A stretch of DNA of 64,000 nucleotides from CBDDFN01 sp965227065 (GCA_965227065.1 CBDDFN010000014.1:1-64000); one strand, 5' to 3'; shown: positions 17,252 through 26,460, counted from the first letter of the stretch. Notes: generated from the letters alone by a model not told the origin. A program made the numbers and translations.

Positions 17252-18237
17252 CAAGCCGCGCACTCAAGATCGCGGACAGCGGTCGCTGCAATACCGCATG
17301 TTTGGGCGTGATGGATAAGCGCGGCTTCCTCGCCATACATGATCCACAGCTGTGCGGGGCTGACATCGGCGATGGTCCCGGTCAGTTCATCCCAATCGGC
17401 ATGGTCGGAAATGATCAGCGGGAAATGACCCTGATGCGGCTTGGGCTTTCGCTTTTGCAGCCCGTTCCAGCCGCTGGCAAAAGCCACAATCGGTTCATCA
17501 AGATCGGTCAGGCTTTGGGGCGGGGCAAGGATGATCGACCGGGTGAGCAACTCATCGTCCGCGTCTTCCAGCCGGATGAGCGGCCCCATCGCGATGCCGT
17601 GCCGTTCATAGACCGTGCACAGATCAGCAACCGTTTTGTGGACCACAAGCGGGCTATCCCAGCCTGCCGCCCGCAGCAGGGCGATCATGCGTTGCGCCTT
17701 GCCCAGTGAATAGGCGGCAATGACATGGGGCCGGGTTGGAAAGGCTGCGCGATGGGTCAAAAAACGCTCTACTTCACCGGCCGGGTCGGGATGACGAAAA
17801 ATCGGAACGCCAAAGGTGGCTTCGGTGACGAACAGATCACACGCCACCGGCTCAAAGGCATGCGCGGACGGGTCGGGGCGGCGCTTATAATCCCCGGCTG
17901 CCACGGCGCGCTGACCATCGGCTTCAATGACAATCTGGGCGCTTCCCAGAATGTGACCGGCGGGAACTAGGCGGATGCGCGCTGACCCCAAAGTGATTGT
18001 TTCGCCATACGACATAGCCTGGGTTTCAGAGGCAAAGCCCTTGCCGTAGCGCACCGCCATGGCATCAAGCGTGGGCTGGGTGGCGAGCACCGCACCATGG
18101 CCGCGCATAGCGTGATCGGCGTGGCCATGGGTGATCACCGCGCGGGCAACCTTGCCCATCGGGTCGATATGAAAATCGCCCGCCGGGCAATACAGGCCCG
18201 GCTTGGTGCGGATCAGAATGGGTGTCTTGTCAGACAT
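17251..18237 (-). CDS. Ligase-associated DNA exonuclease (metallo-beta-lactamase fold)
   Basis: This 328-residue protein has the metallo-beta-lactamase motif THGHADHA near residue 40, then AGHILGSAQ and a beta-CASP-like region, as in exonucleases related to SNM1/Artemis. In many bacteria it sits beside an ATP-dependent ligase, an Lhr-like helicase and PdeM, and the set is proposed to act in DNA damage repair. The start at 18237 (MSDKTPI) was chosen over an upstream in-frame ATG that would run into the divergent helicase gene. It is coupled to the ligase-like gene by a one-base overlap and diverges from the helicase across 53 bp. Confidence 0.9.
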   Translation of the reverse strand: MSDKTPILIRTKPGLYCPAGDFHIDPMGKVARAVITHGHADHAMRGHGAVLATQPTLDAMAVRYGKGFASETQAMSYGETITLGSARIRLVPAGHILGSAQIVIEADGQRAVAAGDYKRRPDPSAHAFEPVACDLFVTEATFGVPIFRHPDPAGEVERFLTHRAAFPTRPHVIAAYSLGKAQRMIALLRAAGWDSPLVVHKTVADLCTVYERHGIAMGPLIRLEDADDELLTRSIILAPPQSLTDLDEPIVAFASGWNGLQKRKPKPHQGHFPLIISDHADWDELTGTIADVSPAQLWIMYGEEAALIHHAQTCGIAATAVRDLECAA

Positions 18238-18290
18238 GGCGCGAAGCCTAGAATAATCGCGTTTTGTTCTCCAGACCGTTATGATGCCGT

Positions 18291-20822
18291 ATGACAGCCC
18301 GTCCTGCCACCTCGGAAAATATGGAAAACGCGCTTTTGCCGCCGGTTTTTGACGGCTGGTTTGAAGGCCGCGGCTGGCAATTGCGGCCCCATCAGGCGGC
18401 CATGCTGGCCCGTGCGCGGGCGGGTGACCCTGCCTTGCTGATTGCGCCAACCGGCGGGGGCAAGACCTTGGCGGGATTTCTGCCCAGCCTTGTGGCGCTT
18501 CATGACAAGATTGAACGGTGGGGCAATGGCGCCGGCCCGCGCCCCCACAGGCTGCACACACTTTATATCTCGCCGCTCAAGGCGCTGGCGGTTGATGTCC
18601 GGCGCAATCTGCTTGAGCCGGTGGAAGAGCTTGGCCTCGACATCCGTATCGAAACCCGCACCGGCGACACACCGACATCGCGGCGGCAGCGTCAGCGGCG
18701 CAGCCCGCCCGACATGCTGCTCACCACGCCTGAACAGCTTGCGCTTTTGCTGTCTTACAGGGACGCGCATGAGTTTTTCGGCTCGCTCGACACGGTCATA
18801 CTGGATGAGCTGCACGCGATTGAAAATTCCAAGCGCGGCGATCTGTTGTTTCTGGGCCTGTCGCGATTAACCGCACTCGCGCCCCATCACCGCCGCATCG
18901 GCCTGTCGGCGACGGTTGCCGATCCCGACCGGCTTGCCCGCATGCTGGTGCCGCAGGTGCCGGGAGAGGAGCGGCTGGCTCCGGTTGAGCGCGGAACGGG
19001 GGGCGCTGCCCCCAAGGTTGAAATTCTGGCATCCGGCGAACGGGTTCCCTGGTCGGGCCATAGCGGGGTTTACGCCATTCCCGACCTGCTGGAGCTGATC
19101 AGCCAGGCGCAAACCACCTTGTTGTTCGTCAACACACGCAGTCAGGCCGAGCGCCTGTTTCAGGAATTGTGGATCGCCAATGAAAACAGTCTGCCCATCG
19201 CGCTCCATCACGGTTCCCTCAGCGTTGAGCAGCGCCGCAAGGTTGAGGCAGCAATGGGCGCGGGCCAGCTCAAGGCGGTGGTGTGTACTTCAACTCTTGA
19301 TCTGGGGATCGACTGGGGGGCGGTTGATCTGGTGGTTCAGATCGGTGCGCCCAAAGGCGCAAGCCGGATGATCCAGCGCATCGGCCGGGCCAATCACAGA
19401 CTTGATGAGCCCAGCCATGCGATCTTTGTGCCGTCCAACCGTTTTGAGGTTCTGGAATGCGAAGCCGCCCGCACCGCCATTTCCGAAGGACTGCTTGATG
19501 GTGTGCCGGAGCGGACCGGCGCGCTTGATGTGCTGGCCCAGCATATTTTGGGCGTGGCGGTGGCCGGGCCGTTTGATCCCGGCGCGCTTTATCTGGAAGT
19601 GGTGAGTGCTGCGGCTTACCGCGCGCTCAGCCGCGCTGATTTTGACCGCGCGGTCGATTTCGTGGCGACCGGCGGCTATGCGCTGCGTAAATATGATCGC
19701 TATCGCCGCCTTGTGGCCACCGACGGCAAATACCGGCTGGCCCATCCCAAGGTGGCCGAGCGCTACCGGCAAAATATCGGCACGATTATCGAAGCACCCA
19801 TGCTGAAGGTCCGGCTGGTCAAATCCGCCGGCGGATCGGCGCGTAAAAGAGGCGGGCGCTTTCTGGGTGAGATTGAAGAAATGTTCATTGAAGGGCTCGC
19901 GCCGGGGGACACATTTTTGTTCGGCGGTCACATGCTGGCCTATGAGGGGATGCACGAAACCGACGTGATCGTCACCAAGGCGATTACCGATGCGCCCAAG
20001 ATCCCCTCTTACATGGGCGGCAAGTTTCCGCTGTCGACCTTTCTGGCGGAACGGGTGCGCGCCATGCTGGCGGACCCCGCCCAATGGCAGGCCCTGCCTG
20101 AGCAGGTGTCACATTGGCTCAAGCTGCAGGCGTGGAAATCGGTTTTGCCGCGCGCCGATCAGATGCTGGTTGAAACCTTTCCACGCGGATCGCGCTATTA
20201 CATGGTGTGCTATCCGTTTGAAGGACGGCTTGCCCATCAGACGCTGGGCATGTTGCTGACCCGGCGGCTTGAGCGGATGCGCATGCGCCCCATGGGATTT
20301 GTGGCATCGGAATATGCGCTGTCGATCTGGGGCTTGCGCGACATGGGCAAGCTCGACATGGCCGCGCTCTTCGATGAAGACATGCTGGGCGATGATCTCG
20401 AAAGCTGGCTCGCTGAATCCTATATGATGAAACGCACCTTCCGGAATTGCGCAATCATTGCCGGGCTGATTGAAAAGCGCCAGTCGGGCCAGGAGAAGAC
20501 CGGGCGGCAAATGACGGTGTCGTCCGACCTGATCTATGATGTGCTGATGGAGCATGAGCCTGATCATATACTGATCCGGTCAGCCTGGGATGAAGCCGGT
20601 GCCGGGCTGATCGATATCAAACGGCTGGCTGATTTTCTGGGACGTTTGCATGAGGGCGGGCAGGTGGACGCCCGGATCGTCCATCGCGCGCTGGAGCGCG
20701 TCTCGCCGCTGGCGGTGCCCGTCCTGCTCGACATCGGCACGGTGCCAATCCCTGGCGAGGCGCAAGATGATATGTTGAGCGAAGCCGCCGATGATCTGAT
20801 GGCGGAGGCGATGAGTTGGTAG
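18291..20822 (+). CDS. Ligase-associated DNA damage response DEXH-box helicase (Lhr-like)
   Basis: This is an 843-residue superfamily 2 helicase of the Lhr type. Walker A is APTGGGKTLAGF near residue 55, the DEXH box is DELHAIE, motif III is GLSATVADP, and motif VI reads QRIGRANHR. The following winged-helix and Lhr-specific domains give the family's usual length of about 800-850. Lhr-core helicases translocate 3' to 5' on single-stranded DNA. It is the first gene on the plus strand of the cluster, and its last 7 bases overlap pdeM. The GTG/ATG context leaves 18291 or 18321 (MENALL) as start. Confidence 0.92.
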   Translation: MTARPATSENMENALLPPVFDGWFEGRGWQLRPHQAAMLARARAGDPALLIAPTGGGKTLAGFLPSLVALHDKIERWGNGAGPRPHRLHTLYISPLKALAVDVRRNLLEPVEELGLDIRIETRTGDTPTSRRQRQRRSPPDMLLTTPEQLALLLSYRDAHEFFGSLDTVILDELHAIENSKRGDLLFLGLSRLTALAPHHRRIGLSATVADPDRLARMLVPQVPGEERLAPVERGTGGAAPKVEILASGERVPWSGHSGVYAIPDLLELISQAQTTLLFVNTRSQAERLFQELWIANENSLPIALHHGSLSVEQRRKVEAAMGAGQLKAVVCTSTLDLGIDWGAVDLVVQIGAPKGASRMIQRIGRANHRLDEPSHAIFVPSNRFEVLECEAARTAISEGLLDGVPERTGALDVLAQHILGVAVAGPFDPGALYLEVVSAAAYRALSRADFDRAVDFVATGGYALRKYDRYRRLVATDGKYRLAHPKVAERYRQNIGTIIEAPMLKVRLVKSAGGSARKRGGRFLGEIEEMFIEGLAPGDTFLFGGHMLAYEGMHETDVIVTKAITDAPKIPSYMGGKFPLSTFLAERVRAMLADPAQWQALPEQVSHWLKLQAWKSVLPRADQMLVETFPRGSRYYMVCYPFEGRLAHQTLGMLLTRRLERMRMRPMGFVASEYALSIWGLRDMGKLDMAALFDEDMLGDDLESWLAESYMMKRTFRNCAIIAGLIEKRQSGQEKTGRQMTVSSDLIYDVLMEHEPDHILIRSAWDEAGAGLIDIKRLADFLGRLHEGGQVDARIVHRALERVSPLAVPVLLDIGTVPIPGEAQDDMLSEAADDLMAEAMSW

Positions 20823-21499
20823 CCGCCCCTGCCATCACCGTGTGCGGCGAGCGCGTGCTGCTCGACACAAGCGGGGCGGTCTACTGGCCGCGCACGCAGA
20901 CGCTGATTGTGGCGGACCTCCACTTTGAGAAAGCCTCAAGCTTTGCGCGCGGGGGCACGTTTTTGCCGCCTTATGACACGCTGAAAACCCTGCGTGATCT
21001 TGCCCGCGCGGCAAAGCGGTTTGAGGCCAAACGCATTGTGGCGCTGGGCGACAGTTTTCATGATGCCAAGGCGGGTGAGCGGGTTTTGGAGAATGAGAAA
21101 TCGGCCTTTGCCGCCTTTGATCAGGATTTTGTGTGGATCCGCGGCAATCACGATCCTGAATTGCCTGACTGGGTCACAGGTCTCGTCACCGAAGAAATGG
21201 CCGATGCCCCTTTCCTGTTTCGTCATGAGCCGCAGCCAGCGCCCGCACCCGGCGAGATGGCGGGCCATCTTCACCCTGTCGCGATTGTGCGCATCAAGGG
21301 GCGGCGGTTTCGCCGCCGCGCCTTTATTTCAGATGGTACGCGGATCGTCTTACCGGCGTTCGGGGCGCTGACCGGAGGGTTGGATGTGCTCGACCCCGCC
21401 TTTCAACCGGTTTTCCCGGGCCCGTTTCATGCCTTCATGATTGGGCGGCAGACCATTGTGCCGGTCAAAAGCGCGGATTTGAGCGCCGAGGCAGCCTAG
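20816..21499 (+). CDS. pdeM: Ligase-associated DNA damage response endonuclease PdeM (calcineurin-like phosphoesterase)
   Basis: This 227-residue metallophosphoesterase carries the metal-binding motifs in order: VADLHFEK, GDSFHD, GNHDPE, and a final GHLHPV. PdeM-type enzymes are found with Lhr-like helicases and are thought to cut DNA during damage repair. The start is a TTG at 20816, inside the helicase end, supported by GGAGG at 20804-20808, 7 nt upstream. The C-terminus (IGRQTIVPV) is normal. Its stop overlaps the convergent TIGR02186 gene by 4 bp. Confidence 0.9.
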   Translation: MVAAPAITVCGERVLLDTSGAVYWPRTQTLIVADLHFEKASSFARGGTFLPPYDTLKTLRDLARAAKRFEAKRIVALGDSFHDAKAGERVLENEKSAFAAFDQDFVWIRGNHDPELPDWVTGLVTEEMADAPFLFRHEPQPAPAPGEMAGHLHPVAIVRIKGRRFRRRAFISDGTRIVLPAFGALTGGLDVLDPAFQPVFPGPFHAFMIGRQTIVPVKSADLSAEAA

Positions 21500-22236
21500 T
21501 TTTTGCGGAAGATTGCACCTGCGGCCCATCCGGCAAACACTGCAATCATGACGGCGATGATGCCATAGACGAAGGGCATGGTGGTGGCGAGGGTGAACAC
21601 CTGGCGTTCAAAACCGGTTTTGTCGATAAACAGCGGCGAGAAATGCGCCCCCTCAACTTTCTCATCAATCAGCAAGAAGGCTTGCACGCGATAGGTCCCA
21701 ACCGGCACATTGGCGGGCAGACGGATGGTGGTTCGAAACAGGCGCGGCCCGACAAAGCGTATGGCATCAGGCTGTTCGGCATAAAGGTCAGCCGTCACCC
21801 GGTTTCGGATCAAAGCGCGGCGAAATTCGGCGAGCTCGGCCGCGTCTATTCCCGCATCGCGGGGGTTGAGCGGTAAATGGTTGAGGCCTATTTCCTGTCG
21901 GTCCAGCAATGTCGATGGCGCAATAAGGCCGATGGGCCGCGTGCTCGCCACCGCGTAAAAGCCCGGCGCGCGGGCAAACTCAACCGCGTCGGCATTGGCC
22001 CAGATGGGGCCGATTTTGGATTTCTTGCGGACGGTGACGGGCTTGTCGGGCCCCCGCACCACAACAATGACATCGGCGTCTTCATCTTCGGCCACATCAA
22101 TAGCGCCGAACAATAAAATGTCGGCCCCGGTAAAGGTCGACCGGATCGCGATCTGATGTTCCGACAGGTCCGCAACGAGGGGAGCGGCGTGCACTGGCGC
22201 GCCAAACAAACAGGCAAGCAAGAGCAGAACCCGCAT
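21496..22236 (-). CDS. TIGR02186 family exported/membrane protein
   Basis: This 246-residue protein starts with a signal peptide (MRVLLLLACLFGAPVHAA) and ends with one transmembrane segment (VYGIIAVMIAVFAGWAAGAIF). The bulk, starting ADLSEHQIAIRSTFTGADILLFGA, should lie in the periplasm. This arrangement and wording fit the alphaproteobacterial TIGR02186 family, whose gene usually follows a TauE/SafE-type permease as here. No activity is known. The ATG at 22236 overlaps the permease stop by one base, so the two proteins probably act together. Confidence 0.85.
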   Translation of the reverse strand: MRVLLLLACLFGAPVHAAPLVADLSEHQIAIRSTFTGADILLFGAIDVAEDEDADVIVVVRGPDKPVTVRKKSKIGPIWANADAVEFARAPGFYAVASTRPIGLIAPSTLLDRQEIGLNHLPLNPRDAGIDAAELAEFRRALIRNRVTADLYAEQPDAIRFVGPRLFRTTIRLPANVPVGTYRVQAFLLIDEKVEGAHFSPLFIDKTGFERQVFTLATTMPFVYGIIAVMIAVFAGWAAGAIFRKN

Positions 22237-23153
22237 CAATGCCCCCCGGTCCCAAGGCTGAACAGCTCTTGCGGTTCAACAACAAGGTCCATGCCAAGCT
22301 TGGCGCAGACCGTCAGAACCATCAGGGCCAGCAGGGCGCGCAATTGTTCACCGCGCAACCGGACCCCCACGCGGGCCCCGAACTGGGCGCCCACCACCGC
22401 GCCGACCAGCAGCAGGATGGCCAGCACGACATCAACCGTCTGGTTGGTTCCCGCATGCAGAATGGTGGTGAAGCCGGTGACAAAGATGATCTGGAACAGG
22501 CTCGTCCCGATCACCACATTGGTGGGCATATTGAGCAGATAGATCATGGCCGGAACCATGATGAAGCCGCCGCCTACCCCCATAATGGCCGACAGAATGC
22601 CGACCAGCATGCCCAGCACGAAGGGGGGGATTGCGCTGATATAAAGCCCGGATTTGCGGAACCGCATCTTGAAGGCAAGCCCGTGGATCCACAGATGCTG
22701 GTTCTTTTTGCGCCGCAAGGTCACGCCTTTGCGCCGCCGGCGGATGGCGTTGACCGATTCAACAAACATCAAGGTGCCGATGGTTCCCAGAAAGATCACA
22801 TAGGCGAGGGAAATGATCAGATCGACCTGACCGATCGAGCGCAGCAGTGAGAACAGCAAAACGCCGAGCCCCGCCCCAAGCCCGCCACCCAAAAGCAGGA
22901 TCGTCCCCATCTTGAAGTCGACTGTACCGCGCCGCATATGGGCAATCACCCCTGAGGTGGACGAGGCGACAATCTGATTGGCTTCGGTCCCCACAGCCAC
23001 AGGCGGCGGAATGCCGATAAAAATCAGCAGCGGGGTCATCAGGAACCCGCCGCCGACCCCGAACATGCCCGACAGGAACCCCACGCCCGCACCAAGGCCA
23101 AGCAGCACAAAGATGCTGACGGACATTTCGGCGATGGGCAGATAGATTTGCAT
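22236..23153 (-). CDS. TauE/SafE family anion permease
   Basis: This is a 305-residue integral membrane protein with about eight hydrophobic segments and the two repeated glycine-rich motifs of the TauE/SafE family: GVGFLSGMFGVGGGFLMTPLL near residue 25 and VGILSAIMGVGGGFIMVPAM near residue 190. Relatives export sulphite, sulphoacetate or related organic anions. It is followed by the TIGR02186 gene with a one-base overlap. A hydrophilic, basic loop (RRRRKGVTLRRKKNQ) separates the halves. Substrate unknown. Confidence 0.9.
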   Translation of the reverse strand: MQIYLPIAEMSVSIFVLLGLGAGVGFLSGMFGVGGGFLMTPLLIFIGIPPPVAVGTEANQIVASSTSGVIAHMRRGTVDFKMGTILLLGGGLGAGLGVLLFSLLRSIGQVDLIISLAYVIFLGTIGTLMFVESVNAIRRRRKGVTLRRKKNQHLWIHGLAFKMRFRKSGLYISAIPPFVLGMLVGILSAIMGVGGGFIMVPAMIYLLNMPTNVVIGTSLFQIIFVTGFTTILHAGTNQTVDVVLAILLLVGAVVGAQFGARVGVRLRGEQLRALLALMVLTVCAKLGMDLVVEPQELFSLGTGGH

Positions 23154-23194
23154 AAGTGAAATTTATGCGCCGCCCGGCGTGCTACTTCAAGACG

Positions 23195-25540
23195 TCATGA
23201 ACATTTTGAGTAGCCGCAGGAGATGCAGGTGTCACACCCTTCCATCCGCATCAGGGAGGGGGCGGCGCATTTGGGGCAGCTTTTCATATAGCGGCTTTGA
23301 TCAGGTCCATCATCGCCAACCGCGCGGTCAAGCTTTTGGCGCACCTCTTCGGTGAGCGGCGCGTCGCCCTTCTGGATGAAGCCGATATCGATCATATGCT
23401 GCTCGATTACTTCGCCGATCGCTGCCAGCAAGGAGGGGACATACCGGCCCTTCATCCATTGTCCGCCGCGCGGATCGAACACTTCTTTGAGCTCATCCAC
23501 CACGAAGGAGACATCGCCGCCGCGCCGGAACACCGCTGAAATCATGCGGGTCAGGGCGACCGTCCAGGCGAAATGCTCGACATTTTTGGAGTTGATGAAA
23601 ATCTCGAACGGGCGGCGCCGGCCATCGGTGACAATATCGTTCAAGGTGATGTAAAGCGCATGTTCCGAATCGGGCCAGCGCAGCTTGAAGGTTGCGCCGG
23701 GCAGCACGCCGGGCCGGTCAAGCGGCTGGGTCATATAGACGACGGCGCCACCATCAAGCTCATCTTCGGGCCGGACTTCGGGTTCATTGAGCGGCAATTG
23801 CGGCTCTGCCGTTTCGGCCTTTTTGCTGCCTTCGGTCGAGAGCACCGAGCCGGTGATATCATTGGGCCGGTAGGTGGTGCAGCCCTTGCAGCCCTGTTCA
23901 TAGGCGCTTTCATAGACCGATTTGAAATCGGCGAAGGAAATGTCTTCGGGGCAATTGATGGTCTTGGAGATTGAGCTGTCGATAAAACGCTGAACAGTCG
24001 CCTGCATGCGGACATGGTCCGAGGGTTTGAGCGTCATGGCATTGACGAAATAATCGGGCAATTCGGCCTGGGAGCCGAACAAGCGCTTGTAAAGCCGGTA
24101 GGCATAGTCTGAGACGGTCTCTTCCTTGGAGCTGCCATCGGGAAGCAGCACCTTGCGTTTGTAAGTGTAGCTGAACACGGGTTCGAGCCCGCTGGAGATA
24201 TTGTCGGCAAACAGCGAGATCGTGCCGGTGGGGGCGACCGAGGTCAAAAGCGCATTGCGGATGCCATGTTGGGCAATCGCGGCTTGCACATCCTCATCAA
24301 GCTCGCCAATGGTTTCGCCCGCCAGATAGGCGTCCTTGTCGAACAGCGGAAAGGCACCTTTTTCAGCCGCAAGCTCTGTCGAGGCGAGATAGGCTGACCG
24401 CTGGATTTGTTTGAGCCATTGTTCGGTCAGCGCAACGGCGGCAGTACCGCCATAGCGTGCCTTGCACATGATCAGCGCATCGGCGAGGCCGGTAATGCCA
24501 AGGCCGATGCGGCGCTTGGCCTTTGCTTCCTGGGCCTGTTCGGACAGCGGGAATTGTGAGACCTCAATGACATTGTCCATCATGCGGATGGCCGTGCGGG
24601 TCAGCCCGTCAAGCGCCTCCATATCGATATGGGGCGCGTCGCCAAACGGGTCTTGGACCAGCCGCGCCAGATTGATGGAGCCGAGCAAACAGGCGCCATA
24701 GGGCGGCAAGGGCTGTTCGCCACACGGATTGGTCGCGGCAATGTCTTCGCAATAATGCAGATTGTTGCGCCGGTTGATGCGGTCAATGAAGATCACGCCG
24801 GGTTCGGCAAAGGCAAAGGTTGAGCGCATGATCGTGTCCCACAGATCGCGCGCCTGCACCGTCTTGTAGACCGTGCCGTCAAAGGTGAGGTCCCAGGGCT
24901 CATCGGCCTTGACCGCGGCCATGAACGGGTCGGTGACCAGAACCGACAGGTTGAACATGCGCAACCGGCCCGCATCGCGCTTGGCACCGATAAAGGCTTC
25001 AATATCGGGGTGATCACACCGCATGGTCGCCATCATCGCACCCCGGCGGGAGCCTGCCGACATGATCGTCCGGCACATGGCGTCCCACACATCCATAAAG
25101 GTCAGCGGCCCGGACGCATCTGCGCCCACACCTTTAACCGGCGCACCCTTGGGGCGGATGGTCGAGAAATCATAGCCGATACCGCCGCCCTGCTGCATGG
25201 TCAGCGCGGCTTCTTTCAAATGCTCAAAGATCCCGGCCATATCGTCGGGAATGGTTCCCATGACGAAACAGTTGAACAGGGTGACTTTCCGGCCTGTCCC
25301 GGCACCGGCCAGAATGCGGCCTGCGGGCAGGAATTTGAAATCAGACAGCGCATCGGCGAAGCGGCTTTCCCAATCGGCCCGCTGGGCTTCAGGCTCGGCT
25401 TGCGCGCAGGCTTTGGCGACCCGCACCCAGCTTTGTTCAATCGTCGCGTCAATGGCTGCGCCATCGGCGGCTTTCAGCCGGTATTTCATGTCCCAGATCT
25501 GGCGCGACAGGGGCGCGATGGTGGTTTGGGCCGTGCTCAT
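23195..25540 (-). CDS. nrdJ: Vitamin B12-dependent ribonucleotide reductase, class II
   Basis: This enzyme reduces ribonucleotides to deoxyribonucleotides using adenosylcobalamin, with or without oxygen. It has 781 residues. Visible are LFNCFVMGT (first redox cysteine), the radical/active-site motif NPCGEQPLPPYGACLLGSINL starting near residue 280, and the C-terminal CPKC...CDTCISCGYSKC cysteine cluster used for re-reduction or zinc. The start is MSTAQTT at 25540. On the minus strand TTGCCT-N17-TAGGCT forms a good promoter at 25606-25578, and DnaA boxes lie further upstream. It is a single gene. A PduO-type adenosyltransferase is encoded at 38 kb. Confidence 0.96.
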   Translation of the reverse strand: MSTAQTTIAPLSRQIWDMKYRLKAADGAAIDATIEQSWVRVAKACAQAEPEAQRADWESRFADALSDFKFLPAGRILAGAGTGRKVTLFNCFVMGTIPDDMAGIFEHLKEAALTMQQGGGIGYDFSTIRPKGAPVKGVGADASGPLTFMDVWDAMCRTIMSAGSRRGAMMATMRCDHPDIEAFIGAKRDAGRLRMFNLSVLVTDPFMAAVKADEPWDLTFDGTVYKTVQARDLWDTIMRSTFAFAEPGVIFIDRINRRNNLHYCEDIAATNPCGEQPLPPYGACLLGSINLARLVQDPFGDAPHIDMEALDGLTRTAIRMMDNVIEVSQFPLSEQAQEAKAKRRIGLGITGLADALIMCKARYGGTAAVALTEQWLKQIQRSAYLASTELAAEKGAFPLFDKDAYLAGETIGELDEDVQAAIAQHGIRNALLTSVAPTGTISLFADNISSGLEPVFSYTYKRKVLLPDGSSKEETVSDYAYRLYKRLFGSQAELPDYFVNAMTLKPSDHVRMQATVQRFIDSSISKTINCPEDISFADFKSVYESAYEQGCKGCTTYRPNDITGSVLSTEGSKKAETAEPQLPLNEPEVRPEDELDGGAVVYMTQPLDRPGVLPGATFKLRWPDSEHALYITLNDIVTDGRRRPFEIFINSKNVEHFAWTVALTRMISAVFRRGGDVSFVVDELKEVFDPRGGQWMKGRYVPSLLAAIGEVIEQHMIDIGFIQKGDAPLTEEVRQKLDRAVGDDGPDQSRYMKSCPKCAAPSLMRMEGCDTCISCGYSKCS

Positions 25541-25577
25541 CAGAAAATGTCCGTTATCCGCATTTGCCGGAGGCGCG

Positions 25578-25606
25578 AGCCTACCGGGAAAAGCCGTAAA
25601 AGGCAA
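25578..25606 (-). promoter_or_regulatory. Predicted sigma-70-type promoter of nrdJ
   Basis: On the minus strand TTGCCT (25606-25601) and TAGGCT (25583-25578) are separated by 17 bp, upstream of the nrdJ ATG at 25540. The -10 and its GC-rich downstream context match the etfB promoter candidate in this window. No cobalamin riboswitch box was recognised between it and the gene. Confidence 0.5.
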
Positions 25607-25678
25607 TAAATGTTCTTCTTTCGTACCCATCCACAGAGATGTTGCGCAAGGCTTGAAGAGATTGAAGGCCTTAGCAAC

Positions 25679-25721
25679 TTATCCCCTTTATCCACAAACG
25701 GTGTGTGGACGGTTATGCACA
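25679..25721. promoter_or_regulatory. DnaA box cluster between nrdJ and the PlsC gene
   Basis: TTATCCACA (25688-25696) and TTATGCACA (25713-25721) both match TTATNCACA exactly and lie 25 bp apart on the plus strand. TTATCCCCT (25679-25687) directly precedes the first and CCATCCACA (25627-25635) is a weaker match. They lie upstream of nrdJ and at the 5' side of its promoter, where DnaA could tie dNTP synthesis to replication. I do not see an AT-rich unwinding region or the usual origin genes, so an origin is less likely. Confidence 0.55.
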
Positions 25722-25724
25722 GGA

Positions 25725-26459
25725 TTAGCCAGCCTGTGCGGGGGGCGGGTTTTGCTCGGCCACCAGCCGGTTTGTCGCCGTCTCAATACGGTCTTCCAAT
25801 GTGGCCATGAATGGCTTGCGTTTGAGGCCCGGTTCGATGGGCTCTAGAAATTCCAGGGTGATGGTGCCGGGCTTCTTGATGAAGGACCGGCGGCCCCACA
25901 CAAGCCCTGAATTGACCGCTACGGGGATGCAGGGGATGTCGAGTTGATTGTACAGGGCTGCGACACCGGGCTTGTAGTCGGGGACTGCGCCGGGGATGGC
26001 GCGCGTGCCTTCGGGGAAGATGATGATCGGCCGGCCCTCATCGCGCATGGCCTGGGCGGCCTTGACCATGGATTTCAGCGCGCTGGCGCCTGCCGACCGG
26101 TCCACCGGCACCATCCCGGCCTTGCGCGCATACCAGCCATAAAGCGGCAGGTGCATCAGCTCTTTCTTCATGACGATGACGGGGTCCGAAAACAGCACAT
26201 AAGGGACAATCGTGTCCCACATGCTTTGATGCTTCATCGCGTAAAGCACGGGGCCATCAATTCTATGTTGCAGCCCGCGCGTTTCCATTTTGACACCAAT
26301 GAAGGTGCGCAGGAAATTCAGCATCAGTTGCGCCCAGGCCCGCATGCCCATAACCGCATATTTGCGGGGCAAGGCAAGGGTCGGCAACCAGACCAGCGTC
26401 ATGATGATCGATACGGTCCAGAAGACCGCATTGAAAGCAAGCGCCCGGACGATAATCAT
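25725..26459 (-). CDS. 1-acyl-sn-glycerol-3-phosphate acyltransferase (PlsC family)
   Basis: This 244-residue membrane-bound acyltransferase has an N-terminal hydrophobic helix, then KHQSMWDTI (the H-x4-D catalytic motif), GMVPVDRSAGA, and IIIFPEGTRAIPGA (FPEGTR motif). It would acylate lysophosphatidate in phospholipid synthesis, though related lyso-lipid substrates are possible. The start MIIVRAL at 26459 follows the YdcF stop by one base. The last bases overlap the DnaA box region only at its border. Confidence 0.9.
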   Translation of the reverse strand: MIIVRALAFNAVFWTVSIIMTLVWLPTLALPRKYAVMGMRAWAQLMLNFLRTFIGVKMETRGLQHRIDGPVLYAMKHQSMWDTIVPYVLFSDPVIVMKKELMHLPLYGWYARKAGMVPVDRSAGASALKSMVKAAQAMRDEGRPIIIFPEGTRAIPGAVPDYKPGVAALYNQLDIPCIPVAVNSGLVWGRRSFIKKPGTITLEFLEPIEPGLKRKPFMATLEDRIETATNRLVAEQNPPPAQAG

Positions 26460-26460
26460 T

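Noticed and set aside
18238..18290. Possible LexA box (GTTC-N7-GTTC) between exonuclease and helicase genes
   Set aside because: The nearest candidate is GTTC followed by GTTA at 8 bases, and GAAC-N7-GATT on the other strand. Neither fits the alphaproteobacterial consensus.
25541..25606. Cobalamin riboswitch upstream of nrdJ
   Set aside because: No B12-box-like sequence or the needed length was seen between the promoter and the start codon.
25541..25724. Chromosomal origin around the DnaA boxes
   Set aside because: There are only two perfect boxes, no AT-rich unwinding tract is obvious, and the neighbouring genes are not the usual origin genes.
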